Shown here in pieces: positions 24,139 through 34,526 of a DNA stretch of 64,000 bases. This DNA is from Symbiodinium natans (taxonomy: Eukaryota > Sar > Dinophyceae > Suessiales > Symbiodiniaceae), in NCBI GenBank assembly GCA_905221605.1, contig CAJNDS010001002.1:242337-306336 (forward strand). Direction: 5' to 3'. Numbering within the stretch: the first letter of the stretch is position 1; every line of letters begins with the position of its first letter. Under the pieces are notes generated by a model. The model was not told the DNA's origin and did no database searches. It saw nothing but the letters and a program-made list of their open reading frames with translations. Both the position numbers and the translations under genes were made by a program.

Positions 24139-25770
24139 GACAACTGACCATATGTACTTCTCTGCATGGCCGTATGTACTTCTCTGCATAACATCTGCAG
24201 CATACTCGTACACACACATCCACATATACACATACATGCATGCATACATGCATGCATACATGTGTGCTTCGTTTCCAGTCTTCATCTGCCCATCAACTTT
24301 GTCTACGTGGCTTATGGCCTTTTACCTGTAAAAACAAGTACATGTGAGCACGCGGCGAAACCTAGAGGCCACGACTGGGACATTGCATTGAGGGTATCGC
24401 TGTTGGGATGAGGTAATTCTCGCCTGCTGAATCAAAATGATGATCAGGGGTATCGCTTTTAGAGGCACGGGGTTTGGCCAGTCGCTCATATGAACCCTGA
24501 AGCTATCTGGCTGCAAGTGAATATCAAGCTAAGCAATCGCAGCCTAACGTTCGCAAACCCGGGCCAGGCTGAAAGGCCCTTGGCACCCCCGACATCCTCG
24601 TCCGGATGAAGGCCCACAACGAGGGAAGCAGTGTCCAACCTAAGTGTCAAGCCGCCGTTTTGGTGGTTTGGGGTTCAGGGAGTCCTGTCAAACTCCAGGA
24701 CACCTTTCAGAAACCGTCCAAGCCGTACAGGCCCTGCACCCTCTGGCCACCACAGCCATAAAGGCCACACCTCCGGGACGCCAAGGCCCCAGGCTTTCCA
24801 ATGTTGAATGGCTTGGGGTATTTTAGGGTGCCTCCCGGACTGCCCTCTCTTCTAACTTGGTAGCCCAGCAACCGTATTCTACTAAGGGTACCCGTTTTGG
24901 GGTTTGTTCCTTTATAAGGGAACCTAGAACCAAGTCAAGAGAAGGGCGAGAGCGCCACTGGGCTACCAAAGGTATGTAAAGTATTGAAATTCTGAAAGGG
25001 GGTCCGATCCCCCCCCCCGCACAAACCCGAGCCACCCCTTCCGCCGAGGTGCAGCCCGGCGTGGCTCCCAGAACCAGGGCCGAAGAGGGCAGCCTTGCCG
25101 AAGTTTGAGGGGTTGATAGAGATTCCGGGCTCTTTTGGTAACTATGCTCCTTTTGCTATTCTTTGGTGTGGGATCCCCTCCTCCCCTCGCCCAGCACCAG
25201 TAAGGCTTAGGCTTCAAGGTTTGGTGTGTTGGGTTCTGCCTCGGTGTTTAGCGGTTGCCGATCGGCCGGCGCGGAGCACTATTGGTACTTTTGAGCCCGT
25301 TTGGGTGATCCACAAGTTGAGGGTCTGGCTGCGGAAAACGGCGGAAACAGCTACAGGGTGCTCGTTCTGCTGTGCCATGGTCACACCGTGAGGCCACAAG
25401 GTGGACTCGGCAGGACTGAGGCCTCGAAGCTCACAGGCAGGTGCGTGAAGGCTTCTTCGCGCCCTGCGGGTGGGATTCACCAACAAAACAACGTGCAGCT
25501 TTTGTTCAGTTGCTCGTGTTTACACCCGTAGAGCATGCGAACGCCACTGCAGTTGCATGCCGATTCACGGTTCCAAAAAACACTTTATGGACTGGATTCC
25601 GAACTTGAGGCGGTGCGGAACGTGTCTGTGAAACCAGCCTACCCCAACCATCCTGGTCGCACCTCGCTTCCGCAAAGCACGCCTTTGCCAGCTCTTCAAG
25701 GCGCCACCTACAAAGGAGCGCACATGAGTCGACAGTCACCGAAATCGCGACTCCATCGTTCGAATTTGGG
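24139..25770. other. Non-coding stretch, nothing recognised
   Basis: A CA/CATGCATG microsatellite lies at about 24210-24265. Other frames lack any domain resemblance. Confidence 0.45.
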
Positions 25771-26056
25771 GGGGGGGGGGGCGGCCCTGAACCCCAAAAC
25801 CCCAAAACCCCCAAAACCCCCCAAACCCCCAAAACCCCCAAACCCGCAAAACCCCCAAAACCTCCAAAACACCCAAACCCCCAAAACCCCCAAAATCCCC
25901 AAAGCCTCCAAAACAACTCCCCAAAACCCCAAGAAACGCCCAACCCCCCCCCCCCCCCCCAAAAAAAAAAAAAAAAAACAACCCAAAAAAACCCGAAAAA
26001 AAAAAACCCAAAACCCCCCCAAAACCCCCCCAAAACCCCCCCCAAAACCCCAAAAA
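25771..26056. repeat. C/A tract rich in CCCCAAAA
   Basis: A poly-G run (about 25769-25781) is followed by about 145 bp of CCCCAAAA, CCCCCAAAA and CCCCAAA units, a poly-C/poly-A run at 25945-25978, and more CCCCCCAAAA units to 26056. The opposite strand is GGGGTTTT-like and should form G-quadruplexes. Long Pro/Lys and Gly/Phe frames across it are artefacts. Confidence 0.9.
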
Positions 26057-27889
26057 CGTAAACAACCAACCAAAGGCCTCGCCGCAGCGCTGGGTCGACG
26101 AGGGTTGATGGCACCCCCTGGTCCATGCCTGGGGTATGGCTGACAAAGGGGTCTCACAGGACTTCTAGAGCTTAAAAGAAGGGCTTGAGGGGCTTTTTGG
26201 ATCCTCTCGGCTTCAGGGAAGAATTCTAGGGATTCTAGGGTTGGGTGTAGTAGCAGTGGAACTGTCTGTACCGCCTCTCTCAGAATCTTCTGTTCTGTCC
26301 CGGCCTTTTGTCTTGCTGCTCGTCTTCCACACACCCAATTTCCAGAGCAAATGGTGGAAAAGCAGGAAGAGAGGAAGAGAGGACAAACCAAGGTCTTCCG
26401 GACAGACCAAGGTCTTCCTTCCTTCCATCCGTCCTTCCTTCCTTCCTTTTGTAGGCGGGGCGCATTACCCAACCACGTGTTTCCAAAAGTTAGGGTGCCT
26501 GTCATCGGGTCGTTGTGATTCAAGGGGGTTGTATTGCATTGTTTGGAGTATATAAGGGGTACCCCGATTTCTTCTCTCCTTTGCCATTCTCTCCTCATTC
26601 ACTTCTCTCTCCTCTTCTCATCTTGGATTTCCCCTCTTGACAAGTTACTTTTGGAGCTCATAGCAAAAGGTTTAGTATAAATATACGTATATATAGAGCA
26701 TATTACGCATATTATAGTTTACAATATGTGCATATACATCTGTTTTTTCATATATGCACACTAAACTTTCTATATTTCATGTATGTATGCATATGTTTTA
26801 CTGAACGGGCCCCCGGCTCAAAGCCCAGGAGAGATCGCCCTGGCCGCCAGCGACATCCAGGACTCCGGTGCCCTCACGAAGCGCCTCGTTCAGGCGGTGG
26901 CAAGACATGGGGGGGGTCTCTAAAGTAGGACCCTTCTTGTTCACAATTAAGGCTCCGTAGTATCAGAGGAACCTAAACAAGGATCCTGACTTAGGGAACC
27001 TCCCACAGAAGGTCTCGTTAGCGGAGGTTGCGGCGAACACCAGAGAGAGAGACCTGTTTGCGGCATTCTGACACACCAAAACACCTCCAGTCGCACCAAA
27101 AATCTTTTCGAAGCCACAAGATTTGACGCTAACTCCCTAACCCCTAGACACCCTAAAGCAAAGCTTAAGAAGTGCCAGAGAGTTGCCTCCCTGCCATAGG
27201 TCTCCAGCAACCAGGCTGCGAAGCACGCTGCACGCCGAGGCTTCCCCGCCTTGTCGTGGGGTCCTGCCACTCTGACTCTGCTTCGGGGTCACGAAAGATG
27301 GGGTGGTGGGTGAATTTGTTTTCCTCCTCCCTTGTTGTATTGAGTCAGGGAAGTATCTTTCCCCCATACCCCCATACCCAGTATGTCGTAGGGGGAATTT
27401 AGGGTTGGAGGGTTCAAGGTTTCGAGTTTGTAGGGCTTATCACCACGGCCATTTCTGACCAGCACTCCGTAATGAAGCACAAGGAAAGGGGGGGAGGACA
27501 GACTTGATTCCGAATTCGTCCCCGAGTCACTGAGGAGCCTGGCTCCGCCAGAGCATATATATATATATATATGGTCACACCCCCCCCCATGATCCATATG
27601 TATCCTTTTCTTGCTTGTCCTTCTGCACCTGTGCTTATTTGCACATATGGTTGATGTGAAAAAACACCGGTATTTACGATACTTTCGTGTCTTGCCATGT
27701 CTGAAGCTACAACTTGCTATTGATTATCTACACTTTTAAACAACAGAAATCTACAAACAGAATCCGTTTCTGGATTTGGTTTTGTGTGGTTTGCTAATCT
27801 CTGTTATTCACTCTATAGTAGCTTCCAATATACACCTTCGTGAACTTCAACAATATTCATTGATTAGATAAATATTACCTTATAAACCA
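26057..27889. other. Non-coding stretch, nothing recognised
   Basis: Includes a CCTTCC-rich stretch at about 26415-26450, an AT-rich part at 26660-26800 and an (AT)n run at 27554-27572. Composition becomes AT-rich from about 27700 toward the relic at 27890. No gene is seen. Confidence 0.45.
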
Positions 27890-27896
27890 TTGTATA

Positions 27897-28667
27897 ATGC
27901 ATGAACATAAAAGAAGAGATGAAGGGGTTTCAAATAAAGCACCTAACACAAGAAGCAGACTACATAATGAAGTTAGAGACGAATTCGCAAAGACAGAGAC
28001 ATTCTTAACGGACACGCAAGGACTTAACGTAGCGTATGAGAATCCTGACGGGATATATCAAAAATGGTTCTATTTTATACATTATACATTGCTGGGACTA
28101 AAAGCTGTAGAGATGTTTATGGTGATTGAAACCTTCCTTTATATAAGACGCAACTGACTCAGTGTTATAAAGATGTAGATAAGTTCATTCAAGATGGTTT
28201 TATTGAAATAGACGGTTAAAGAAAAGAAGAAACTGGAATTTCTGGTATTGTAAGTCACAGTTTAGGTTCAGCATCGGGACAACAAATAAACAATGATTAT
28301 GGGAATGTATTCAGAAGTCGTAGCTATGGTTCTCCTTATGTATCAGGACAACGACCAGAAGACACTGGGACAAAATATATGAATACGGAAAGTAGAAGAC
28401 CGCGTTAGTATGTTTGAAAAAGGAAGTATAACATCAAAGAAGTCAACATTAGACCCTCTACAAAAACATCCTTATGAAGATATAGGCAATATTATAAACA
28501 AAGCAGGACATCTACCTATAACCGAAGAAGGGTTTTTAACAACAGTTTGATGCCATAATCATTTCATAAGAAAGCAACAACATACGAACAAATAGAGACA
28601 TCGAAGATAGAGAAGCAATTTAAACAACATGCTTACGAAGAGATAAGAAAGTTAGTTGAGAATAATT
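27897..28667 (+). pseudogene. Eroded AT-rich coding region with lipase-like relic
   Basis: This segment is much more AT-rich than the rest of the window and reads as protein across shifted frames. 27897-28157 begins MHEHKRRDEGVSNKAPNTRS. After a frameshift near 28125 another frame reads YKDVDKFIQDGFIEIDG, an in-frame TAA at 28217, then TGISGIVSHSLGSASGQQ and NVFRSRSYGSPYVSGQRPED. The SHSLGSA and YGSPYV pair matches the nucleophile elbow (G-H-S-L-G-G-A) and the following G-S-P strand of class 3 lipases. A third frame continues VSMFEKGSITSKK, then HPYEDIGNIINKAGHLP. At 28549-28667 EKQFKQHAYEEIRKLVENN ends at the retroelement boundary. It is a dead gene or genes with at least two frameshifts. 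Origin, possibly viral or another mobile element, is unknown. Confidence 0.45.
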
Positions 28668-28670
28668 AAG

Positions 28671-28999
28671 GAAACTCATCACACTTTTCCTCAAGCGACC
28701 GTTCTTTGAAAGAGTGTGAACGAAAGAATGTGAGCAACTCAGCCTGCCTAACTCCTCCCGTGAAGCCGTGGCGATTGAAAGAGTCGAAAGGGTCATGGCC
28801 AATGCCAGTGGCAAATGGAGAATACCAAGCTGAGAAGTTGCTTGATGTGCCTATCCAGTGGCCAAAGGAGGAGATTAGGCGGCGGAGTGGCCTGATGTGA
28901 AACGGATCGGGCTGGGTGCGGAGGGCCACTTTATGCCAAACTCTGTGATAGATCGGATCAAGTGTTCAGTTTCCTTACTCGCGTGTTCGCATCATCAAG
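28671..28999 (-). repeat. Retroelement terminal unit 1 (329 bp)
   Basis: First full 329-bp unit, from GAAACTCATCACAC to ATCATCAAG. The left flank also ends in AAG (28668-28670). Each unit consists of an A part of about 187 bp and a B part of about 142 bp. Confidence 0.95.
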
Positions 29000-29328
29000 G
29001 AAACTCATCACACTTTTCCTCAAGCGACCGTTCTTTGAAAGAGTGTGAACGAAAGAATGTGAGCAACTCAGCCTGCCTAACTCCTCCCGTGAAGCCGTGG
29101 CGATTGAAAGAGTCGAAAGGGTCATGGCCAATGCCAGTGGCAAATGGAGAATACCAAGCTGAGAAGTTGCTTGATGTGCCTATCCAGTGGCCAAAGGAGG
29201 AGATTAGGCGGCGGAGTGGCCTGATGTGAAACGGATCGGGCTGGGTGCGGAGGGCCACTTTATGCCAAACTCTGTGATAGATCGGATCAAGTGTTCAGTT
29301 TCCTTACTCGCGTGTTCGCATCATCAAG
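29000..29328 (-). repeat. Retroelement terminal unit 2 (329 bp)
   Basis: Second full unit; I saw no difference from unit 1. At its left boundary AGTTTCCTT (28968-28976) and AAGGAAACT (28997-29005) form a perfect 9-bp inverted repeat 20 bp apart around the AAG junction. Confidence 0.95.
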
Positions 29329-29515
29329 GAAACTCATCACACTTTTCCTCAAGCGACCGTTCTTTGAAAGAGTGTGAACGAAAGAATGTGAGCAACTCAG
29401 CCTGCCTAACTCCTCCCGTGAAGCCGTGGCGATTGAAAGAGTCGAAAGGGTCATGGCCAATGCCAGTGGCAAATGGAGAATACCAAGCTGAGAAGTTGCT
29501 TGATGCGCCTATCCA
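29329..29515 (-). repeat. Retroelement terminal unit 3, A part only
   Basis: Matches the first 187 bp of the unit, with one visible change near the end (GCTTGATGC versus GCTTGATGT), then diverges after ATCCA into the recombinase frame. The recombinase stop codon lies within its last bases. Confidence 0.9.
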
Positions 29516-30507
29516 CGCCCCCTATGCGTTGCGAAGCGAAATTGTGTAGGGTGCGCCGACCAGAATTCAGCCGCCAGACGTTGCATGTGGGGCGTCTCTG
29601 GAAACCGAACATCCGCAAGGACGGCCATGGCGTCATGAACGTACAGCCGACAAGTTTTCTCCGACATCCATCTGCCCAACAAGCACAACTTTGGCCAGGA
29701 GGCGTTTCGGCTGTAATGAAACGTAGCCCCTCCTCGGCGCAAGCTATACGGTTTAAACCGGAAAGCGTCCAAACGCAACTGCGACAACAAAGCCGCGAAG
29801 TGCCGGCGAAACGAGCTCGCCGAAACTGGCACAAGTGCATCACAAGCTTGACGATCATGCCGCCAGGCATGAAGCACCCCAAAGAGCTTAGGCAACGTGA
29901 TGCTAACAGAATCCTGGCGAGCGAGCTGTCCTGATGTCTTGGTGAATCCCAAGTGCAGAATCACGGTAGATAAGTCTGCTGCAAACGTAACATGAGATTT
30001 GCAAAGCTTGAGCAACTCACCAGTGCGCAATACACCGTAAAAGCCAACAACAATTGCCCGCGCAAGCCAGCACAGTCCTTGTTGCCAGGCAAGGCCCGCC
30101 AAAGCATGCACTAGGGTAGGTGTCAAGGGTGGACATTGTTGTGGCAGTTCACGTGCAGTCCATGCTCGCATCAACCGCCAAGCTGCAGGCAAGCGTTTGC
30201 GCAAGAGCGGCCTCCAGTTTTGAAGTGCCGCCAGGGTGTCACTGGCGCGCGCCTTGGATTCGCCTGTTTCCCACAACTCTTCCAAGTACGCACACAACAC
30301 ACCATCAACTTGTTCTGCTGAAGAAGGAAGAAACGTGCGACAATCACGCATCCACCGCAAAAGTTGCGTCAAAGCAAGGTCGTAACGAATTTTGGTGGCT
30401 GGTTGAACTGTAAGATTTCGAAGGGGTCCCAAAGAACGACGTTGTCTAGCGCGCTCCTCCTTGGTGCTGGCCTCTTGTATGCGGCTTCTGGCTACCTTTT
30501 TGACCAT
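29509..30507 (-). CDS. Tyrosine recombinase of the DIRS-like element
   Basis: 332 aa, ATG at 30507, uninterrupted. It would catalyse integration of the element's circular DNA by strand exchange through a phosphotyrosine link. An N-terminal SAM-like core-binding part (residues about 35-125) precedes the catalytic domain. Visible catalytic positions are Arg about 161 in YGVLRTGELL (box I), YSLRRGGAT at about 250-260 (the H-x-x-R box with Tyr-Ser in place of the usual His), GRW at about 278 (the His/Trp position) and Tyr about 289 in CRLYVHDAMAV. These match the YR family of DIRS elements. The start codon overlaps the end of the RNase H frame by about 16 nt in another phase, as is common in DIRS elements. 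It is the only undamaged frame of the outer element and may still be functional. Confidence 0.9.
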   Translation of the reverse strand: MVKKVARSRIQEASTKEERARQRRSLGPLRNLTVQPATKIRYDLALTQLLRWMRDCRTFLPSSAEQVDGVLCAYLEELWETGESKARASDTLAALQNWRPLLRKRLPAAWRLMRAWTARELPQQCPPLTPTLVHALAGLAWQQGLCWLARAIVVGFYGVLRTGELLKLCKSHVTFAADLSTVILHLGFTKTSGQLARQDSVSITLPKLFGVLHAWRHDRQACDALVPVSASSFRRHFAALLSQLRLDAFRFKPYSLRRGGATFHYSRNASWPKLCLLGRWMSEKTCRLYVHDAMAVLADVRFPETPHMQRLAAEFWSAHPTQFRFATHRGRG

Positions 30508-30938
30508 TTACGCTTGCGTGGACGGCGGCTAGGGCCGTCTGCAGGATTAACATCGGAAGCCACATAGGCCAGCACTGGCGAGACTCCGGACGCCAAGAGG
30601 AGCGCTGAAACTTTAGACAACACATGCCGCATCTTTCGACTGCTGGATCGACCACGAGACACCACATGAATCGTGACCTGGCTATCACACAGATGCAGCC
30701 ATCGAACAGCTGTGCGAGATTGATGATTTACAAGCCATTTCACGGTGGTCAAAAAAGCTCGGGCTTCCAGCTTATTTATGTGTTCACGGTGGGAACCCTC
30801 TCTCCAAAACCAGCCACAAACTTCACGCCAGAGCCACAAGTCAGGAGGCAAGGACCGTTTGAAACGATGCAAAGACTCCTGTGAGCCGATGGGGCACACA
30901 GGAGTACATCCGACCCCCTGGTAGAAAGGAAAGAACAT
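30492..30938 (-). pseudogene. RNase H domain, C-terminal part
   Basis: This frame holds the second part of the DIRS-type RNase H. HINKLEARAF gives the catalytic Glu, HLCDSQVTIHVVSRGRSSSR gives the third acidic residue, and NPADGPSRRP the last Asp. RNase H removes the RNA strand from the RNA-DNA hybrid during reverse transcription. The first acidic residue is about 1.4 kb upstream in TCSDAS (32166-32196), because the DNMT-like domain lies between. A frameshift at about 30940-31130 separates this frame from the DNMT frame, so the polyprotein is broken here. The frame ends at 30492 and overlaps the recombinase start. Confidence 0.8.
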
Positions 30939-32509
30939 ATTCGCCTGATCAAGTGCAGTGAGCTTATTGGTTCGTCAGGGCGGGGCACGCAACTGGGAGT
31001 CAACAAGAAGCGCTGCAAACTTGAGCAGCTTTGTCGGTATAAGCGCGACTTGAGCTCTTGAAAGGAAGATACGTCACACAAGCTTTCAGGGGACAACAAA
31101 AACATGAGGAGAACGGCGACTACAGGCAAGCTCCCCATGGATCCGAGCATGGAGAGGCGAGTGTTTTCTAAATGCACAGGCTCAGACTTGCGCAATGTCT
31201 TGTTCAAGGCCTGCAGAGTGTAGTGATCCGGAAGCCCCATCATGCGTTCACGCTCCAACACGGACGGAAGGCGCAACGACCCTTGCGGCGTGATCACACA
31301 GTGCCTAGACTCATACTGGTGGGGCGGGAAACGACAGCCATCCTCAGCCCATCTTTGTCTGGCCGCCTGAGCGCCGCAGCTCCAGGCAAAAGTGTGCGCT
31401 AGATGGTCAGCTTGAGGGTTGGGCACAGTGAAGGTAGGGAAACTCACAAAATCGGGGCTCACAGTACAGCCACGCTCCAAACATGTCTCCGAGCGGAAAT
31501 CGCCTTGAAACTCAACCGTTCCGCATGCCAAATCGGAAACGTGAACAGGCTGAAAAATGGCGAGACCGTCGTGAACCCGCAATGGCCAATCCACCCAAAA
31601 CAGCCGCTTGCGGCGACACGGAGCAAGCGGGAAGGCATCAATTTCGAACGGAATGACACCCATCATCTGAGTCAGACGGGCGCGTGCATGCGTTTTCATG
31701 CTGGACAACCCCTCCAAGAAGCAATGAACAGACGCCCAGGGAAACGCTACGCGAACCAAGCTCACAATGTCGTGAAGCACGAGTCGGTCACGCAAACCCA
31801 GCTGAGATTGGAGGCATGAACTGGGCCCGGCCCCTGCGATTACCATTGAAACCGAAGGGAACTTGCATGCCCATTCGCGGACCAGGCTTGCATCAACTGA
31901 AGCAGCACTTTCATGGAAAATAGTGGCACCGTAGTGACTTTCCACAACTCGCCTGCAAGCCGAGTCAGGCTCAATCGAGATGTACCCTGCAGCATTTGTT
32001 CCTGAAAGGTCCAGCGCCACACGAAGAGTCCCGATTCCATCATTCACCCCTATGCCCAAAACTGCAGCTTGGGGTTTTGCAGTCACGCGCAACTCTGACA
32101 AGGTGGGTAACGTGGCTGCCTGCTTACCTCGCTCCGACAATCCAGTCGAAACGCAAATGCCTCCGCCAGTGTTGCTGGCATCGCTGCACGTAACCAACTC
32201 ACAAAACGACAGGCGGAAATCGATTCTCGCAAGCGGCAGCAGCGACAAAAACGTATGGATCTCATCTGACACCTTCCGTGGCACCGGCATCCAGCGGACA
32301 GATGTCTCCTCGAATCGGCGGATGAACTCCCACAGGTGATTCAGCAGACCCAACAATGGCCTGCGGAACGTAGACACATACACCAAGCCTCCTCCCACCA
32401 CCTGGGCTTGGCGTTTGGAGCAATGCGACGCACGACACAAGGCCCAAGCTGCTTGCACATACTGGCACAACTTGTCAGGTTTAGCGTAAGCTCGCCCCAA
32501 CTTGCCCAA
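30776..32509 (-). pseudogene. RT thumb/RNase H start plus DNMT-like domain
   Basis: Residues about 1-115 match the RT thumb/connection and first RNase H strand of dinoflagellate DIRS elements: KRQAQVVGGGLVYVSTFRRP, LARIDFRLSF and TCSDASNTGG. Residues about 145-450 resemble a C5-cytosine methyltransferase: motif I NDGIGTLRVA, motif IV region AGAGPSSCLQS, motif VI-like FLEGLSSM, motif VIII CRRKRLFW, and RLPSVLERERMMGLP near the end with LSMLGSM as a motif X-like part. Such an enzyme would methylate DNA at carbon 5 of cytosine. In motif IV the usual Pro-Cys is replaced by Pro-Ser-Ser-Cys, so the nucleophile is displaced or lost and activity is doubtful. The last roughly 50 codons run out of frame into the RNase H region. 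The frame upstream of 32509 lacks an ATG and is fused across a deletion. Confidence 0.75.
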
Positions 32510-34526
32510 GATCCATGCTCCCTGAACTTCAGCATTGCTGGCGGATTGAACCGTTTTGCCTTCATGTCCTCACTGGAGACCAACAATTGTTGATCTTCTT
32601 CAAGATCAAGGGCTATCATCTGCGAAAGCAGTGGCAGCGTGTCTATGTCCGACGAAAAAGGTCTAAAGAGCTTGTTGGCCGGTGTGAGGTTCATGATAAG
32701 ACGATGAACTTTCTTGCTACTGTGGGACTCTTTGAGCACCCCAAACATGCCGTTCAAGAGTGGCTTCTTGTCCACATGCCACAAGTCTTCAACGGCGACT
32801 GGTTCACAAATGCCTCGTTTCAGCAGTTGCGCGGCCGTTTTAGGCCAATCAGCGTTGCGAATCATGACTCGCGGAGGCTTGGTATATTCCCACTGAGATT
32901 CTGGGAGCAAGTACTCGCGCGGAAAGTTCACATAGTGCAACGTGCCCCCAGCGCAGACAGAGCGAGCGTCAATGATTCCTGCCATTCCCTGAGGCGGCAA
33001 TCCCGGCTCCAATGACTCCCACGTCACCTCTTCGGCCACCTTGACTACCTCCCCGCAGTAGCTGATGGAACGTTTGCCAAAGAAGGACTGCCAACTCCAC
33101 TCGGCAAAAGGTTGAGGGGCAAGGTGCCTCCAAGCATGCAGTTCCTGAACGAGATGCGCAAAAATTGCCTTCTGGCATTTTTTGAGAACGAGCACGTCCG
33201 ATTTGAACTCCACTCCAGCATATGTCAAGTTCAGAGCTCGCACCATACAGAGCATCCACGCGCATTCGTCAGGGCGACAACCCAGAGATTGTAGGAATGA
33301 CAAGTCAGGTCTTGGCAAGGGGAGCGCATCATGGTGTGCTCCCCCCAAGGCTATCTGGCCGCTTGAGGAATCTCTCACAATGCTCCAGAGTTCATCGCCA
33401 AGACCTGCCAGGGTACATCCAGTAAGCCGAAGACCATGGCTGGGGGACACGGGAATGTGTGACACTGGGCTGTTTCCTACGTCAAGCCTGCCAGCAGGGC
33501 CATGTCTGTGAGTGTGCGACCCAGGAGAAAATGATCCTCCTTGGGTTTGAGGAGCAGACTCAGAAGGAGGCGCAGATGGGAACTGCGCGCGGTCAGGAGG
33601 CTGCGCGCTTCCTGGACTATCCTTGCTCCGGACTTCATCGCTACTGCTAGAGGACAGCAGGATGGAACTGTTGCGTGGGCGGCGATTGCTGTCTACGACC
33701 CTTTGCCGGGAGGTCGCAAGACAGGAGCCTGATCGACCCTCACCAGGCTTGGACGGTTGGGCTGCAGGCCCCTTCCCTGCGGTCGCCACCAAGACACTGG
33801 GTGATCTCCTTTCTTTCCCCCTTTGTCCTGGTGCTCTCGAAGACCGAGCCCCTTTCCCGGCCATCATAGGACGATAACCTGTGCTGAGGCGATGCGCTAT
33901 CCTGCCTTCGTCGTAGGCTTCCGTAGTCGCTGCCCGGGTCTCTTGCGTCGACGCCAGCACCGAATATTCGTCGTCCATGATTTCCAACCGGTTGGCTACG
34001 CTTGGCAGGGTTCCTGTGCTGATGAGCTCCAAAGCTTTCAGCCTCTGGCATAAAATGTCTCCGGCTCGGAGAACGTCGCCCTCCAGAATTGCGTCCAACG
34101 CCCCGCAGATTGTCACCATTTCTCTTTTCATGGGAATGCTGCTCGCCCTCGCTTGAAGATGTTGACGATATAACCGCACAAACAACGGGACTACCTTCTT
34201 CCCATTCTGGCTCTCGCCCGTCGTCATGTTCAACAGGCGCCTGCCCTCTGCAAGCGAGTGTCTGAGGAGAATACCTGGACACTTGTTGTGGACCCGGCGC
34301 ACTTTGGCGGCTTCTGGGAAGACTGCTTCCTCCTCGCTGCTGATAGTAGAAGCCCCACTCGAAGAAGACTGGTTTTTGCGTTTGCTGCTGGTGCTCTGGC
34401 GAATGCTTGGGGGCTTCCAGGCTGGGTCGATGGAACTGCCGGAAGGGTCCCAGCACTTGCTCTGTAACATTTCTTGCACTCGCCTCCTCCGCCTTCGCTT
34501 CCTGGACTCCTTCGTTACTTTCTCTT
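32510..34526 (-). pseudogene. RT (fingers only), palm deleted
   Basis: One frame runs from the nested insertion at 34526 to about 32545. The N-terminal half is low-complexity, Ser/Pro/Arg-rich linker. Near the C-terminus LLNGMFGVLKE, RLIMNLTPANKL and LVSSEDMKA match the fingers and motif A region of dinoflagellate DIRS reverse transcriptases. The sequence then jumps to NPPAMLKFREHGSW and, in the next frame, ILGKLGRAYAKPDKLCQYVQ, which is the thumb region. The palm with the expected Y-x-D-D motif is absent, so a deletion plus frameshift at about 32545-32575 has removed the catalytic centre. The enzyme would copy RNA to DNA; this copy cannot. Removing the nested element joins this frame to the gag-like frame. 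Confidence 0.85.

Noticed and set aside
25506-26598. Long Pro/Lys frame on plus and Gly/Phe frames on minus
   Set aside because: They derive from the CCCCAAAA tract and homopolymers and have no support outside it.
28671-29515. CRISPR-like or tandem gene array
   Set aside because: The 329-bp units are contiguous with no spacers, and the B part reappears at the far end of the retroelement, so they are its termini.
30776-32509. Active methyltransferase gene
   Set aside because: The frame has no ATG start, motif IV lacks the Pro-Cys pair, and its last part is out of frame; it is better described as a decayed domain.
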